This document shows, one piece after another, positions 35,765-44,604 of a DNA stretch of 64,000 nt (its first letter is position 1; the number at the start of each line of letters is the position of its first letter). The DNA comes from Castellaniella sp040276065. GTDB lineage: Bacteria; Pseudomonadota; Gammaproteobacteria; Burkholderiales; Burkholderiaceae_B. The notes under the pieces were generated by a model, which was not told the origin of the DNA, made no database searches, and worked only from the letters and a program-made list of their open reading frames with translations. Both the position numbers and the translations under genes were made by a program. Location of the stretch: NCBI RefSeq assembly GCF_040276065.1, contig NZ_JBELOI010000005.1:1-64000 (forward strand). The letters run 5' to 3'.

Positions 35765-35788
35765 CTAATAAGTACTAATTATTATTAG
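35765..35788. promoter_or_regulatory. Putative LysR operator
   Basis: Perfect arms CTAATAA (35765-35771) and TTATTAG (35782-35788) with a 10-bp centre lie 24-48 bp upstream of the LysR start, in a conspicuously AT-rich stretch of an otherwise GC-rich region. Position and symmetry fit a LysR-type T-N11-A box that would control both divergent transcripts. Confidence 0.65.
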
Positions 35789-35853
35789 ATCATAAAACAT
35801 AATTGGACTCTCTCAATGAGCGGCTTGTAGGATGCCCTCAAGGAGACAAGACA

Positions 35854-36840
35854 ATGAAAATCATTATGGTCGGCGAGGCGGCCAATCACCGGGACGCGCT
35901 GGCAGCGGGCTTGCCCGCCGAGTGTGCATTCCTTGCCCTGCCCCGCGAGGCGGCGCACAGTGGGGAGCACGACGCGGCGATCGCCGCCGACGATGTGCTG
36001 ATCACCCTGCGCTTCTCGCGGCCGCGGGGGGAAATGCCGGCGTTTCGTTTGTTGCATGTTCCCGGCGCCGGTCTGGACGGCATCGCGCTTGACACCCTGC
36101 CGCCTTCGGCGACGGTGTGCAATGTCTTCGAGCACGAGATTCCGATCGCGGAATACGTCCTGTTGACCATGCTCGATTCCGAGATTCGCCTGGCCGAGAT
36201 GCGTCGGCGGTTCGTGACGCAAAATTGGTCCGAGGCATATCGCCATCGCGTTCAACATGGCGAGATCCATGGTAAGACCATCGGCCTGATTGGCATGGGC
36301 CGCATCGCACGGGCCATCGCGCAGCGCGCCAAGGCGTTTGGCATGCGGACGATCGCCACCGATCCTCAGGGCGGCGTGCTGCCTGGATTGATCGACGACT
36401 TTGCGCCCCCGGGCGAGCTCGATCGCTTGCTTGGCCAGGCCGATTTCCTGGTGATCGCCTGCCCCTTGACCGAGGCGACGCGGGGCATGATCGGTGCCGG
36501 GCAACTGCGGCGCATGAAGCCTTCGGCGGTGCTGATCAATGTATCGCGCGCCCCGATTGTCGAGGAGGGTGCCTTGTTCGCTGCTCTGAAGGACGGGACG
36601 ATCGGCGCTGCGGTGCTCGACGTGTGGTATCGCTATCCCTCCGCGGCCGACGATGAGGTTGCGCCAGCGGATTATCCCTTCCATGAGCTGCCGAATGTCG
36701 TCTGCACGCCGCATTCTTGCGCTTGGACGACGAATCTGGCGGTTCGCCGGTACGGGTTTATTGCGGGCAACATCCGGCGCCTGATAGCCGGCGAGCCCTT
36801 GCTCAACGTGGTCCGGGCGCCGTCGGCCGGACGGCCATAA
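35854..36840 (+). CDS. D-2-hydroxyacid dehydrogenase family protein
   Basis: A 328-residue NAD(P)-dependent dehydrogenase. Nucleotide-binding GLIGMGRIARAIA is near 145-157, catalytic Arg in NVSRAP, Glu in IVEEGAL and His in CTPHSCAW; substrate-binding and cofactor halves are arranged as in the family. AAGGAGA (35840-35846) supports ATG 35854. It is the first gene of a catabolic operon with an enolase-superfamily dehydratase, an alcohol dehydrogenase and a TRAP importer, so it likely interconverts a 2-hydroxy acid and its 2-oxo acid. Confidence 0.88.
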   Translation: MKIIMVGEAANHRDALAAGLPAECAFLALPREAAHSGEHDAAIAADDVLITLRFSRPRGEMPAFRLLHVPGAGLDGIALDTLPPSATVCNVFEHEIPIAEYVLLTMLDSEIRLAEMRRRFVTQNWSEAYRHRVQHGEIHGKTIGLIGMGRIARAIAQRAKAFGMRTIATDPQGGVLPGLIDDFAPPGELDRLLGQADFLVIACPLTEATRGMIGAGQLRRMKPSAVLINVSRAPIVEEGALFAALKDGTIGAAVLDVWYRYPSAADDEVAPADYPFHELPNVVCTPHSCAWTTNLAVRRYGFIAGNIRRLIAGEPLLNVVRAPSAGRP

Positions 36841-36855
36841 CAGGGAGTATCGGGA

Positions 36856-38055
36856 ATGCCGGGGAAAGAAAGCGCCGTGCCGATCAAGATTGTCGACGTG
36901 ACCACGATGGTGGTGAACGCCGAGATGCGCAACTGGATTTTCGTCAAGGTGACGACTGACCAGGACGGGCTGTATGGATGGGGCGAGGCCAGCCTCAATT
37001 GGAAGACGCGCGCGGTCGTCGGGGCTGTGGAGGATCTTCGGCCTCTGCTGATCGGCCGCGATCCGCGCGATATCGAGCAGATCCTGCGCGCCCTGAACAA
37101 GCACAGCTATTATCGCCTTGGCATCATCGGTGCCACGGCCATCAGCGGCATCGAGCATGCGCTGTGGGATATCTTTGGGAAAAGCCTGGGGGTGCCGGTT
37201 TGGCGTTTGCTGGGCGGCAAGGTGCGCGATCGCGTCCGCGTCTATACCCACCTGGGCATGGGCGATATGAAATCCGTCTACGAGACCTTCGATGAGGGCG
37301 CCCTGGTCGATCGCGCCCTGGCCGTGATCGACCAGGGCTATGACGCGCTCAAGGTCGTCTTCATTCCATACTCCCATTATTCGATTGGCAACGAGGCGCG
37401 CCGCGATGTGGGCCGGCGCATGCGGGTGCTGCGCGAGGCGGTCGGCGACGAGGTGGACATCATGATCGATTTCCACGGCCGGCCCGCCTCGATATCGGCG
37501 GCGCTGCAGTTCATCGAAGAGCTCGTGCCGTACCAGCCGATGTTCTGCGAGGAGCCCGTGCTGCCTGGCGATGCCGAGGCGCTGCGCGCCATCACCGCGC
37601 GCGCAGCTTGTCCCATCGCCGCGGGGGAGCGACTGGTCGGGTTCAAGGAGTTCGAGCCGTTGTTCCGCGCCCAGGCGGTCAACATCATCCAGCCGGATCT
37701 CAATCATACCGGCGGCCTGCTCGAGGGCAAGCGCATCGCGCACGCGGCCGAACATGCATTCATGGGGGTCGCGCCGCACAATCCGAACGGCCCGATCGCC
37801 GGCGCCGCGGCCCTGCATTTTGATGTGTCGACGCCGAACTTTGTGATCCAGGAGGAAATGTCCGGTGCGGTGCCTTGGTACGACGACGTGGTCAGCACGC
37901 CGATGCGGCGGATCGGCAACGCGTGGCAGGTTCCCGATGGCCCCGGGCTGGGCGTCGAGGTCAATGAACGCGAGGCCGCCAAGCATCCGTTCAAGCAGGA
38001 AGTCATGCATGCGGCGGGCGCCGTGCTCGAGGATGGGACCATCGTCGACTGGTAG
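36856..38055 (+). CDS. Enolase-superfamily sugar-acid dehydratase (galactonate dehydratase-like)
   Basis: A 399-residue mandelate racemase/muconate lactonizing family member. The barrel shows a Lys in ALKVVFIP, metal ligands in DFHGR (about 205-209), CEEP (about 231) and GERL (about 257), and a His in APHNPNGP near 307. The DxHGR arrangement is seen in D-galactonate and related sugar-acid dehydratases. Exact substrate cannot be read. It starts 15 bp after the dehydrogenase stop. Confidence 0.85.
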   Translation: MPGKESAVPIKIVDVTTMVVNAEMRNWIFVKVTTDQDGLYGWGEASLNWKTRAVVGAVEDLRPLLIGRDPRDIEQILRALNKHSYYRLGIIGATAISGIEHALWDIFGKSLGVPVWRLLGGKVRDRVRVYTHLGMGDMKSVYETFDEGALVDRALAVIDQGYDALKVVFIPYSHYSIGNEARRDVGRRMRVLREAVGDEVDIMIDFHGRPASISAALQFIEELVPYQPMFCEEPVLPGDAEALRAITARAACPIAAGERLVGFKEFEPLFRAQAVNIIQPDLNHTGGLLEGKRIAHAAEHAFMGVAPHNPNGPIAGAAALHFDVSTPNFVIQEEMSGAVPWYDDVVSTPMRRIGNAWQVPDGPGLGVEVNEREAAKHPFKQEVMHAAGAVLEDGTIVDW

Positions 38056-38112
38056 CGGTGCGTGGAACGGGCGCCGTGGTTTAAACGAATCGATTTCGAG
38101 GGAGCAGCATCG

Positions 38113-39234
38113 ATGAGCAGCAGTGAGAGGGGGGAGTTCGACGGGGCTGATTTCGCCACGCCGGGCGGTGTCTACAATGCGATGCCGCCGCGTATCGTAT
38201 TCGGTGCGGGAGCGGCCGTCCGCGTGGCCGAGGAGGTGGCGCGGCTGGACGCCCGGCGGACGTTGGTGGTGTGCACGCCAGGGCGCAATGAGATGGCGCA
38301 TCGGGTCGCGGATCGCCTCGGGGACTTATGCGCTGGCGTCTATCCCGAGGCGGTGTCACAAGTGCCCATCGAGCTGGCGAGGACCGCGCGCGCCCATGTC
38401 GCCGAGCATGGGGTCGACTGCCTGCTCGCTGTGGGCGGCGGCGCCGCCATCGGTTTGGCCAAAGCGGTGTCCCTGGAGACCGGCAAGGCCTATATTGCCA
38501 TCCCCACGACATACTCCGGGTCCGAGATGACAGGGTTTTGTGGCATCACCATCGACGGTGTCAAGCGGATGCACACCAGCCTGCGAATGCTGGCACATAC
38601 TGTGGTTTATGATCCCGAGCTGACCTTGAGTCTGCCGGCGCAGGTGAGCGCCGAGAGCGCCATGAACGCCATGGCGCATTGCATCGAAGCGCTGTATGTG
38701 TCGACCGCCAGCCCGGTGATCGCCACGGCAGCACTCGAGGGGATCCGAGTCCTGCGCGGCAGTCTGCCGCGTGTCATGCGCGATCCCTCGGATTTGCAGG
38801 CTCGCCGCGGTGCGCTGTATGGCGCCTACCTGGGCGGCGTCGCGCTGACGGGCGGGTTCGCCCTGCATCACGGCGTCGCCCACGTCTTGGGCGCAAGCTA
38901 TGGAATACCCCATGCCACGTCGCACTCGATCGCCTTGCCGTACGTCACGGCCTTCAACGAGACGGCATGCCCGGCCGTGATGGCCAAGGTCGCCCAGGTG
39001 CTTGACGCCGATACCGCGGCCGGTGGCGTGTACGATTTCGCCCGGTCGGTGGGCGCCCCGGTCAGCCTGGCCGATCATGGCATGACGAGCAGGGATATCG
39101 AACGTTGCACCGAACTGGTGATCGAGACCGACAACGGCTTGAACCCCCGTTCGGTCCAAGCGCGGGGCGTGCGCTCGATCCTCGAGGCCGCCCTTTCCGG
39201 AGAACGACCGCGGGCCGAGGCGTTTGCGGCGTGA
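38113..39234 (+). CDS. Iron-containing alcohol dehydrogenase (maleylacetate reductase-like)
   Basis: A 373-residue group III alcohol dehydrogenase: dinucleotide-binding AVGGGAAIGLAKA near 110-122, IPTTYSGSEMT, and metal-region histidines in AMAHCIEALY, LHHGVAHVLG and PHATSHSIALP. The sequence is closest in style to maleylacetate reductases. ATG 38113 is chosen, with GAGGGAGC upstream; the longer frame starts inside the gap. In this operon it could reduce an aldehyde or oxo-acid intermediate. Confidence 0.87.
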   Translation: MSSSERGEFDGADFATPGGVYNAMPPRIVFGAGAAVRVAEEVARLDARRTLVVCTPGRNEMAHRVADRLGDLCAGVYPEAVSQVPIELARTARAHVAEHGVDCLLAVGGGAAIGLAKAVSLETGKAYIAIPTTYSGSEMTGFCGITIDGVKRMHTSLRMLAHTVVYDPELTLSLPAQVSAESAMNAMAHCIEALYVSTASPVIATAALEGIRVLRGSLPRVMRDPSDLQARRGALYGAYLGGVALTGGFALHHGVAHVLGASYGIPHATSHSIALPYVTAFNETACPAVMAKVAQVLDADTAAGGVYDFARSVGAPVSLADHGMTSRDIERCTELVIETDNGLNPRSVQARGVRSILEAALSGERPRAEAFAA

Positions 39235-39284
39235 TTTCCTTCACACACCCCTTACAAGAACAATCCATACGACCAAGGAGACTG

Positions 39285-40379
39285 ATGATGAACACTTATC
39301 CGACGATGCGCCGCGCCTTGGGCGCGCCATCCCTTGCTGCTGCTCTGATCCTGGGGGCGCTCGCGCCCGTGGCCGGCAGCTCCGCACAGGACATGCCCGA
39401 AACCAAGCTGCGCGTCATCGGCGGCTATAGCACGCTGGTGCAGACGCAGCACGTCGAGAAGCCTTTCTGGCTCGAGGAAATCCCGGCCGATTCCGGCAAC
39501 AAGATCACGGTCGAATATGCGAGTTATGACGTCATGGGTTTGCAGGAGCAGCAGTTGTTGCGGCTCACGGCCTCCGGCGTTGCCGATTTCGCCTCCACCG
39601 ACATCGTCAAGGTCGCAGGCGACGAGCCCGCATTCGAGGGCTGCGACTTGACAGGGATATCACCCGACCTCGAGACCGCGCACAAGGCGTGCAAGGCCTG
39701 GGCGCCGGAAGTCTCCAGGATCATGGAACAGAAATTCAACACCAAGCTGTTGGGCCTCGCGCCCAATCCAGGGCTGATCTTCTGGTGCCGGCCCGAGATC
39801 CGCGGCTTGCAGGACATCAAGGGCAAGAAAGTACGCGTCAACAGCCGGACCATGTCCGACATGGTCGTCGCCCTGGGCGGCTCGCCGGTGACGACGCCAT
39901 TTGGCGAGGTCGTGCCGGCCTTGCAGCGCGGCGTCTTCGATTGCGCGATCACCGGCAGCCTGGCCGGCAACACGGCGGGCTGGGGCGAGGTGACCAAGTT
40001 CCTGCTGCCGGTGCCGATCAACTGGTCCATTTACTACCAGTCGGTGAACCTGAAATCGTGGAATAATTTTGATCCGGCGGTGCGGGAATACCTGACCAAG
40101 AAGTTCGAGTCGCTGGACGAGCGGCTGTGGGCCATCGGCGCAAAGGCCAACCAGGAAGGCATTGACTGCAACACCGGCAAGGACCCATGCACTCTGGGAC
40201 GCAAAGAGGCCATGACCCTGGTGCCGCCCACCGATGCCGACAAGGCGCTGATCAAAAAAATCGCCCAGGAGGTCGTATTGCCGCAGTGGGCCAAGCGCTG
40301 CGGCAAGGAATGCGCCGGCCGCTGGAACGAGACTGTCGGCAAGGTCGTCGGCATGCAGATCGACCTGTCCAAACTCTAA
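39285..40379 (+). CDS. TRAP transporter substrate-binding protein (DctP family)
   Basis: A 364-residue periplasmic protein with a Sec signal peptide (cleavage near GSSAQD) and a DctP fold. The conserved carboxylate-binding Arg is expected in the KKVRVNSRTMSD segment. It is unusual in having two extra cysteine pairs near the C-terminus (DCNTGKDPC and RCGKEC). AAGGAG (39275-39280) supports the start. It captures the operon's acidic substrate for the DctQM permease that follows. Confidence 0.9.
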   Translation: MMNTYPTMRRALGAPSLAAALILGALAPVAGSSAQDMPETKLRVIGGYSTLVQTQHVEKPFWLEEIPADSGNKITVEYASYDVMGLQEQQLLRLTASGVADFASTDIVKVAGDEPAFEGCDLTGISPDLETAHKACKAWAPEVSRIMEQKFNTKLLGLAPNPGLIFWCRPEIRGLQDIKGKKVRVNSRTMSDMVVALGGSPVTTPFGEVVPALQRGVFDCAITGSLAGNTAGWGEVTKFLLPVPINWSIYYQSVNLKSWNNFDPAVREYLTKKFESLDERLWAIGAKANQEGIDCNTGKDPCTLGRKEAMTLVPPTDADKALIKKIAQEVVLPQWAKRCGKECAGRWNETVGKVVGMQIDLSKL

Positions 40380-40388
40380 CTTTTCCCA

Positions 40389-40419
40389 GAGAGGGCGGCG
40401 CGCTGCGCCGCGCCCTCTC
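40389..40419 (+). promoter_or_regulatory. Stem-loop between TRAP binding protein and permease genes
   Basis: Perfect 9-bp arms GAGAGGGCG (40389-40397) and CGCCCTCTC (40411-40419) with an inner GCGC/GCGC pairing. No T-run follows, so it is more likely a 3'-end stabiliser or partial attenuator, keeping binding protein in excess of permease, than a full terminator. Confidence 0.6.
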
Positions 40420-40436
40420 GCTACACGGATAAAGCC

Positions 40437-41033
40437 ATGTCAGACATTTTTTCCACGCTGGCACGCTACAGCGCGCGCATGGGAGGCCTGGCGGTACTGT
40501 TGATGGCGTTCGTCATTGGCATCGACGTGCTCAGCCGCAAGTTGTTCGGCGGTTCCATCCTCTCGGGCGGGTCGGGCGAATTGTCGGGGTACGTGCTAGC
40601 CATCGCCACAGCCTGGGGCGCCTCGCTGACACTGCTGTACCGCGGCCATATCCGCATCGATATCCTGCAGTCGATCCTGCCCCGCGCGGCCTGGGTGTTC
40701 TTCGATCTGTTCGCGATGCTCGTCTTTGGCGCGGCCTGCGCCGTGCTGGCGTGGGCCGGGGTTTCCACCTTTCTCGAGTCCCTGGTGCGCGATGCGCACT
40801 CGATCACCCCGCTCGCCGTGCCCCTGGCGGTTCCCCAGGGACTGTGGGCGGCGGGCCTGGTCTTCTTGTGCCTGACCAGCCTGTACTTGTTCATCGAGGC
40901 GCTCCGGCGCCTCGCGCGGGGGGACCGCATGGGCGTCGTGGCGCTGATCGGTACCCGCACCGCCGAGGACGATCTGCGCGAGCAGCAGCAGGTGATCCAG
41001 GAAGTGAGCGCCAAGGAGACCGGCCATGCTTAG
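40437..41033 (+). CDS. TRAP transporter small permease (DctQ family)
   Basis: A 198-residue inner-membrane protein with four predicted helices and the family pattern around WGASLTLLYRGHIRIDIL. It partners the large permease, whose start it overlaps by 8 bp. Confidence 0.92.
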   Translation: MSDIFSTLARYSARMGGLAVLLMAFVIGIDVLSRKLFGGSILSGGSGELSGYVLAIATAWGASLTLLYRGHIRIDILQSILPRAAWVFFDLFAMLVFGAACAVLAWAGVSTFLESLVRDAHSITPLAVPLAVPQGLWAAGLVFLCLTSLYLFIEALRRLARGDRMGVVALIGTRTAEDDLREQQQVIQEVSAKETGHA

Positions 41034-42309
41034 CGTTTCCGTCGGCATGCTGCTGCTCTTGCTCGCCGTGGGCATCCCCGTGGCGGCGGCGATGATCGTA
41101 CTCGGCTTGTTGCTGGCGGGCTGGTTCTCGCCCATGCCTCTGTGGATCGCCTTTGGCGAGCTGACGTGGGGAACGTCCAGCAGCTTTACGCTGTTCGCCA
41201 TCCCCTTGTACATTCTGCTGGGCGAGTTGCTCCTGCGTAGCGGCATCAGCGAAAAAATGTATCACGCCATTGCACAATGGCTGGCGCGCCTGCCCGGCGG
41301 GCTGATGCACGCCAACGTGGGCTTTTCCACCGCCTTTGCCGCCATGAGCGGTTCGAGCGTGGCCTGCGCCGCAACGCTGGGCACCATCGCCAACCCCATG
41401 ATCAAGCGGTATCGCTACAACGAGCCGCTGTTCCTCGGCACCATTGCAGCGGGCGGCTCGCTGGGCATTCTGATCCCGCCGTCCATCCCCCTGATCATTT
41501 ACGGCGTGCTCACCGAGACCTCGATTCCCAAGTTGTACCTGGCCGCCATGCTGCCCGGCGTGCTGCTTGCCGTGCTGTTCTCGACGATCATCCTGGTGTG
41601 CTGCCTAGTCCGGCCAGCCTGGGGTGGCCAGGCCCTCACGGCCGCCTGGCGCCGGCGCTGGGAGGTGTTGCCCGACCTGCTGCCGCCGCTGTCCATCTTC
41701 ATCCTGGTCATTGGGGCTATTTATGTGGGATGGGCGACGCCGTCCGAGTCGGCCGCGCTGGGGGTGCTGATGGCGCTGGCCCTCGCCGTTGCGCGCCGGC
41801 GCTTTACGATCAAGATGCTGCTGGATGCCGCCGAGGCCACCATGACGACCACCGCCATGATCCTCCTGATCGTGATCGGGGCGTTCCTGCTGAATTTCGT
41901 GCTGACCGCCATCGGCCTGTCGTCCCTGGTCACGCACCTGTTCAGCGATGCGAGCCTGTCGCCGACCGCCGTCCTGCTGACCGCGGTGGTGTTTTACCTG
42001 GTTCTGGGCATGTTCATGGAGCCCTTGTCCATGCTGATCGCCACCGTGCCGCTGATCATCCCGGCAATCAAGGCGGCGGGCATCGATCCGCTGATGTTCG
42101 GGGTCTTGATGATGGTGCTGATGGAAACCGCCATGTTGACGCCGCCGGTCGGCATCAACCTGTTTGTCGTCCAGGGCACGCGCGAATCCGGCAAACTCAA
42201 GGACGTGGTGTACGGCGCGCTGCCCTTTGTCGTGACCATGCTGGCCATGATCGGCTTGCTGGTGTTTTTTCCGAGCCTGACCTTATGGCTGCCGGGGATC
42301 TTGTCGTGA
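41026..42309 (+). CDS. TRAP transporter large permease (DctM family)
   Basis: A 427-residue, roughly 12-helix membrane protein forming the sodium-dependent transport channel. Typical blocks are FAIPLYILLGELLLRSG, AAMSGSSVACAATLG, PPSIPLIIYGVLTE and LTPPVGINLFVVQG. Standard family length. It is the last gene of the LysR-linked operon; the following 335 bp are non-coding. Confidence 0.94.
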   Translation: MLSVSVGMLLLLLAVGIPVAAAMIVLGLLLAGWFSPMPLWIAFGELTWGTSSSFTLFAIPLYILLGELLLRSGISEKMYHAIAQWLARLPGGLMHANVGFSTAFAAMSGSSVACAATLGTIANPMIKRYRYNEPLFLGTIAAGGSLGILIPPSIPLIIYGVLTETSIPKLYLAAMLPGVLLAVLFSTIILVCCLVRPAWGGQALTAAWRRRWEVLPDLLPPLSIFILVIGAIYVGWATPSESAALGVLMALALAVARRRFTIKMLLDAAEATMTTTAMILLIVIGAFLLNFVLTAIGLSSLVTHLFSDASLSPTAVLLTAVVFYLVLGMFMEPLSMLIATVPLIIPAIKAAGIDPLMFGVLMMVLMETAMLTPPVGINLFVVQGTRESGKLKDVVYGALPFVVTMLAMIGLLVFFPSLTLWLPGILS

Positions 42310-42644
42310 TGTCCGGCCGCGTGCCGAAATCCCGTGATCAGTGCCGGACCAGGGTCGCGGCGGCTCCGTTTTCCTCGTAGAGTTCTATCGTGAGACTGGA
42401 CGCCGTGCCGCCCGCGCCTCGGCGCCTAGCAGCAGCGGGCATGTCTTGCTGCGGTATCGGCCTGTCGTTCTAACGGGGATCCATGGTTTCGGGGTATGGT
42501 CGCCGGCGAGGCCGGCAACCTGCGGTGCCACGCGAAATCGAGTGCGGCCGCATCTGGATTCTGATATGGTCTTGACAGTCACAAGCCGTGACATGTCATA
42601 GGCGGGCAAACCGTGACAGTGGCGCAATACACGAGGGAGGCGTA
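42310..42644. other. Intergenic region with a candidate promoter
   Basis: A 335-bp gap. Near its right end TTGACA (42572-42577) is followed 17 bp later by a weak GTCATA, overlapping a TGACATGTCA palindrome (42589-42598). This could be a regulated promoter for the SYLF gene. A GCCGGC-GAG-GCCGGC hairpin-forming stretch lies near 42505-42525. No gene is seen. Confidence 0.45.
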
Positions 42645-43229
42645 ATGATTTGGGGATCATTTGAGGGCGGGCGGCATGCTGGCCGCGGATTCGCGTGGTT
42701 GGGGGCATTGCTGTGCGCAACCGCACTTGCCTGGAGCCTGCCCGCCGGGGCCGCGTCCAGCGCCGAGCGTGAGCTCGAGCACGAGGCGCGCGCGGCATTG
42801 GAGCAACTCTACGAGCAGCAGCCTGAGACCCGATTCCTGACAGAGCAGTCCAAAGCAGTGCTGGTGTTTCCGCGCATCCTCAAGGCGGGCCTGATCGTGG
42901 GCGGGGAACGCGGCAAGGGCGTTCTGTTTCGCAATGGCAAGCCCGATGGCCATTATGTCTCCACGAGCCTTTCCTATGGTCTGCAGGCGGGGGCCCAGGC
43001 ATTTGGGTATGCCTTGTTTTTCATGCGTGAAAGCGCCATACGCGTGCTCGATGATCGCGACGGCTGGGAAATCGGCGTCGGCCCCAGCGTGGTCCTGATC
43101 GATCAGGGCGCGGCGCGCAAGCTGTCCACCACCACGGCCGACCATGACATCTATGCCTATGTCTTTGGGCAAAAGGGCCTGATGGCGGGTATAGGCGTGC
43201 AAGGCAGCAAGATCACGAAACTCGATTGA
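42645..43229 (+). CDS. SYLF (Ysc84-type) lipid-binding domain protein
   Basis: A 194-residue exported protein: signal peptide (FAWLGALLCATALAWSLPAGA) followed by a SYLF domain (KAVLVFPRILKAGLIVGGERGKGVLF ... GVGPSVVLIDQG ... GLMAGIGVQGSKI). SYLF proteins bind phospholipids; bacterial periplasmic members have no settled function. GAGGGAGG precedes ATG 42645. Confidence 0.88.
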   Translation: MIWGSFEGGRHAGRGFAWLGALLCATALAWSLPAGAASSAERELEHEARAALEQLYEQQPETRFLTEQSKAVLVFPRILKAGLIVGGERGKGVLFRNGKPDGHYVSTSLSYGLQAGAQAFGYALFFMRESAIRVLDDRDGWEIGVGPSVVLIDQGAARKLSTTTADHDIYAYVFGQKGLMAGIGVQGSKITKLD

Positions 43230-43283
43230 ACGTCCGGGCCGCGCTTTGGGACGCATGGCCCGGGCTCGCCTGGAGACTCGCAC

Positions 43284-43844
43284 ATGACCACGCATCCAGA
43301 GCCGGGCCCTGTTCCGTTTCATGGGGCGGAACTGCCGATCGCAGCCCTCGTGCACGCGCATGGGGACGAGGCCGACGCCGTGGTTCGGGATTTTGTTGCT
43401 CTCCAGATCCAAAGAGGCCTGGATGTACGAGGCCTCGTGATGCTGCGGGATCCGGCGCGGCGTGGCAAGCAGCAGCGGTGCCTGCAGGACGTCCGTTCCG
43501 GCGAGACCTTCGAAATCTTCCAGGACCTGGGCAAAGGGTCCCGTGCCTGCTGCCTGGATATCAGCGCCCTGGTCGCGGCGGGCGCAGTACTGCGCACGGC
43601 GGCCCAGGCGCGCCCGGATCTGGTCGTGATCGACCGCTACGGCCGCCAGGAAGCTGAAGGGGGCGGCTTTTCCGCCGAATTCCTTGCGCTGATGACCGAG
43701 GGCATCCCGCTACTGACCATCGTTGCGGATGAATTCGTCGATGCTTGGCGCGGCTTCACCGGCGCGCTGGGCGCCGAGCTGCCGGTGGACGCCGATCGTT
43801 TGCGCGAGTGGGGTGCTGCGACCTGTATGTCGTCGAGAGCGTGA
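43284..43844 (+). CDS. DUF2478 domain protein
   Basis: A 186-residue cytoplasmic protein resembling DUF2478 proteins, which are often found near molybdenum/tungsten uptake genes (no such genes lie here). Conserved-looking blocks are the N-terminal AALVHAHGDEADAV, a central LDISALVAAG and DLVVIDRYGRQEAEGGGF. No P-loop of the usual form is visible. Function unknown. Confidence 0.72.
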   Translation: MTTHPEPGPVPFHGAELPIAALVHAHGDEADAVVRDFVALQIQRGLDVRGLVMLRDPARRGKQQRCLQDVRSGETFEIFQDLGKGSRACCLDISALVAAGAVLRTAAQARPDLVVIDRYGRQEAEGGGFSAEFLALMTEGIPLLTIVADEFVDAWRGFTGALGAELPVDADRLREWGAATCMSSRA

Positions 43845-43882
43845 GGCATGGCTGCGGCCGCACTTTGCCCGGTTCGGGGCTG

Positions 43883-44293
43883 CTAGGGCAGCAGTGTGAC
43901 GCGGTCCACCTCGAACTCGGTCTTGCGTAGGCCTTTGTCGAGTTCGCCCACCAGTTCCACACGGTGCTCTGCGTTGATGGTCTGGCCGGTCGGGAAGTCC
44001 TCGGCGTCGATCTCGACGGTCATGCGGCCCGTTGCATCCTCGAAGATATAGCGTTCATTCCCTTCGAACGAAATGATGCGGCCCTGCAGTCGGGCAATCT
44101 GATCGTCACGGCCCGTCTCGAGCAGTTGTTTGACCGTCATCAACGGTGCGTCGGCGGGCCCGGAGTACGCGCCCTGGGCAGCCTTGCCGGTGTTGCTGGG
44201 ACCGGTGTAGCCCGCTGGCTGGGCGATCGCCACGGCGACGGTACCCAGGGTCAGGACCGCAGCGGCGGCCGAGGCGAATATGATGTGACGCAT
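43883..44293 (-). CDS. YgiW/YdeI-family BOF (OB-fold) periplasmic protein
   Basis: 136 residues with a signal peptide ending near VAIAQPAG, then the bacterial OB-fold: LMTVKQLLETGRDDQIARLQG, YIFEDATGRMTVEID, VELVGELDKG and the terminal FEVDRVTLLP. E. coli relatives contribute to stress tolerance (cationic peptides, peroxide). It converges with the DUF2478 gene. Confidence 0.88.
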   Translation of the reverse strand: MRHIIFASAAAAVLTLGTVAVAIAQPAGYTGPSNTGKAAQGAYSGPADAPLMTVKQLLETGRDDQIARLQGRIISFEGNERYIFEDATGRMTVEIDAEDFPTGQTINAEHRVELVGELDKGLRKTEFEVDRVTLLP

Positions 44294-44604
44294 GGTTTAA
44301 TTCCTATGGCCAGGTGTGGGTGGGCCCGCGGCTTGCGGCAACCCCCATCAAGAGGTCGCGCTCGAAAAGTCGGTGCGCGTCCAAGGAGTCTACGGCAAAA
44401 GTATATGGATGTCGTGTGCATCTGGCCGTCGGTGCGGGCGCAAGGGCTCCAGGATATCCCGGAAGCAAGCCCCCGGTTGTGGTGAAATATGTGACTGTGT
44501 CCGGAGCATGTGACGGTTGTTCAAGAATAAAGGATATATATAATTTATTCTGATCGCGATGGAGCAGGGTCGAAGGGTTGGGCTGGGCAACGCAAGGGCA
44601 TGCA
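44294..44604. other. Divergent intergenic region with candidate MFS promoter
   Basis: A 311-bp gap between the BOF gene and the MFS gene. TATAAT (44539-44544) is preceded by TTGTTC (44517-44522) at 16-bp spacing, reading toward the MFS gene. Two direct ATGTGAC repeats (near 44489 and 44508) lie just upstream and could be activator half-sites. The stretch around 44515-44555 is strongly AT-rich against its surroundings. Confidence 0.5.

Noticed and set aside
35785..38301. An 838-codon open frame on the minus strand across the dehydrogenase/dehydratase genes
   Set aside because: It lies antisense to two well-recognised enzymes and has an Arg/His/Asp-rich, non-globular composition. This is a common artefact of high-GC coding DNA.
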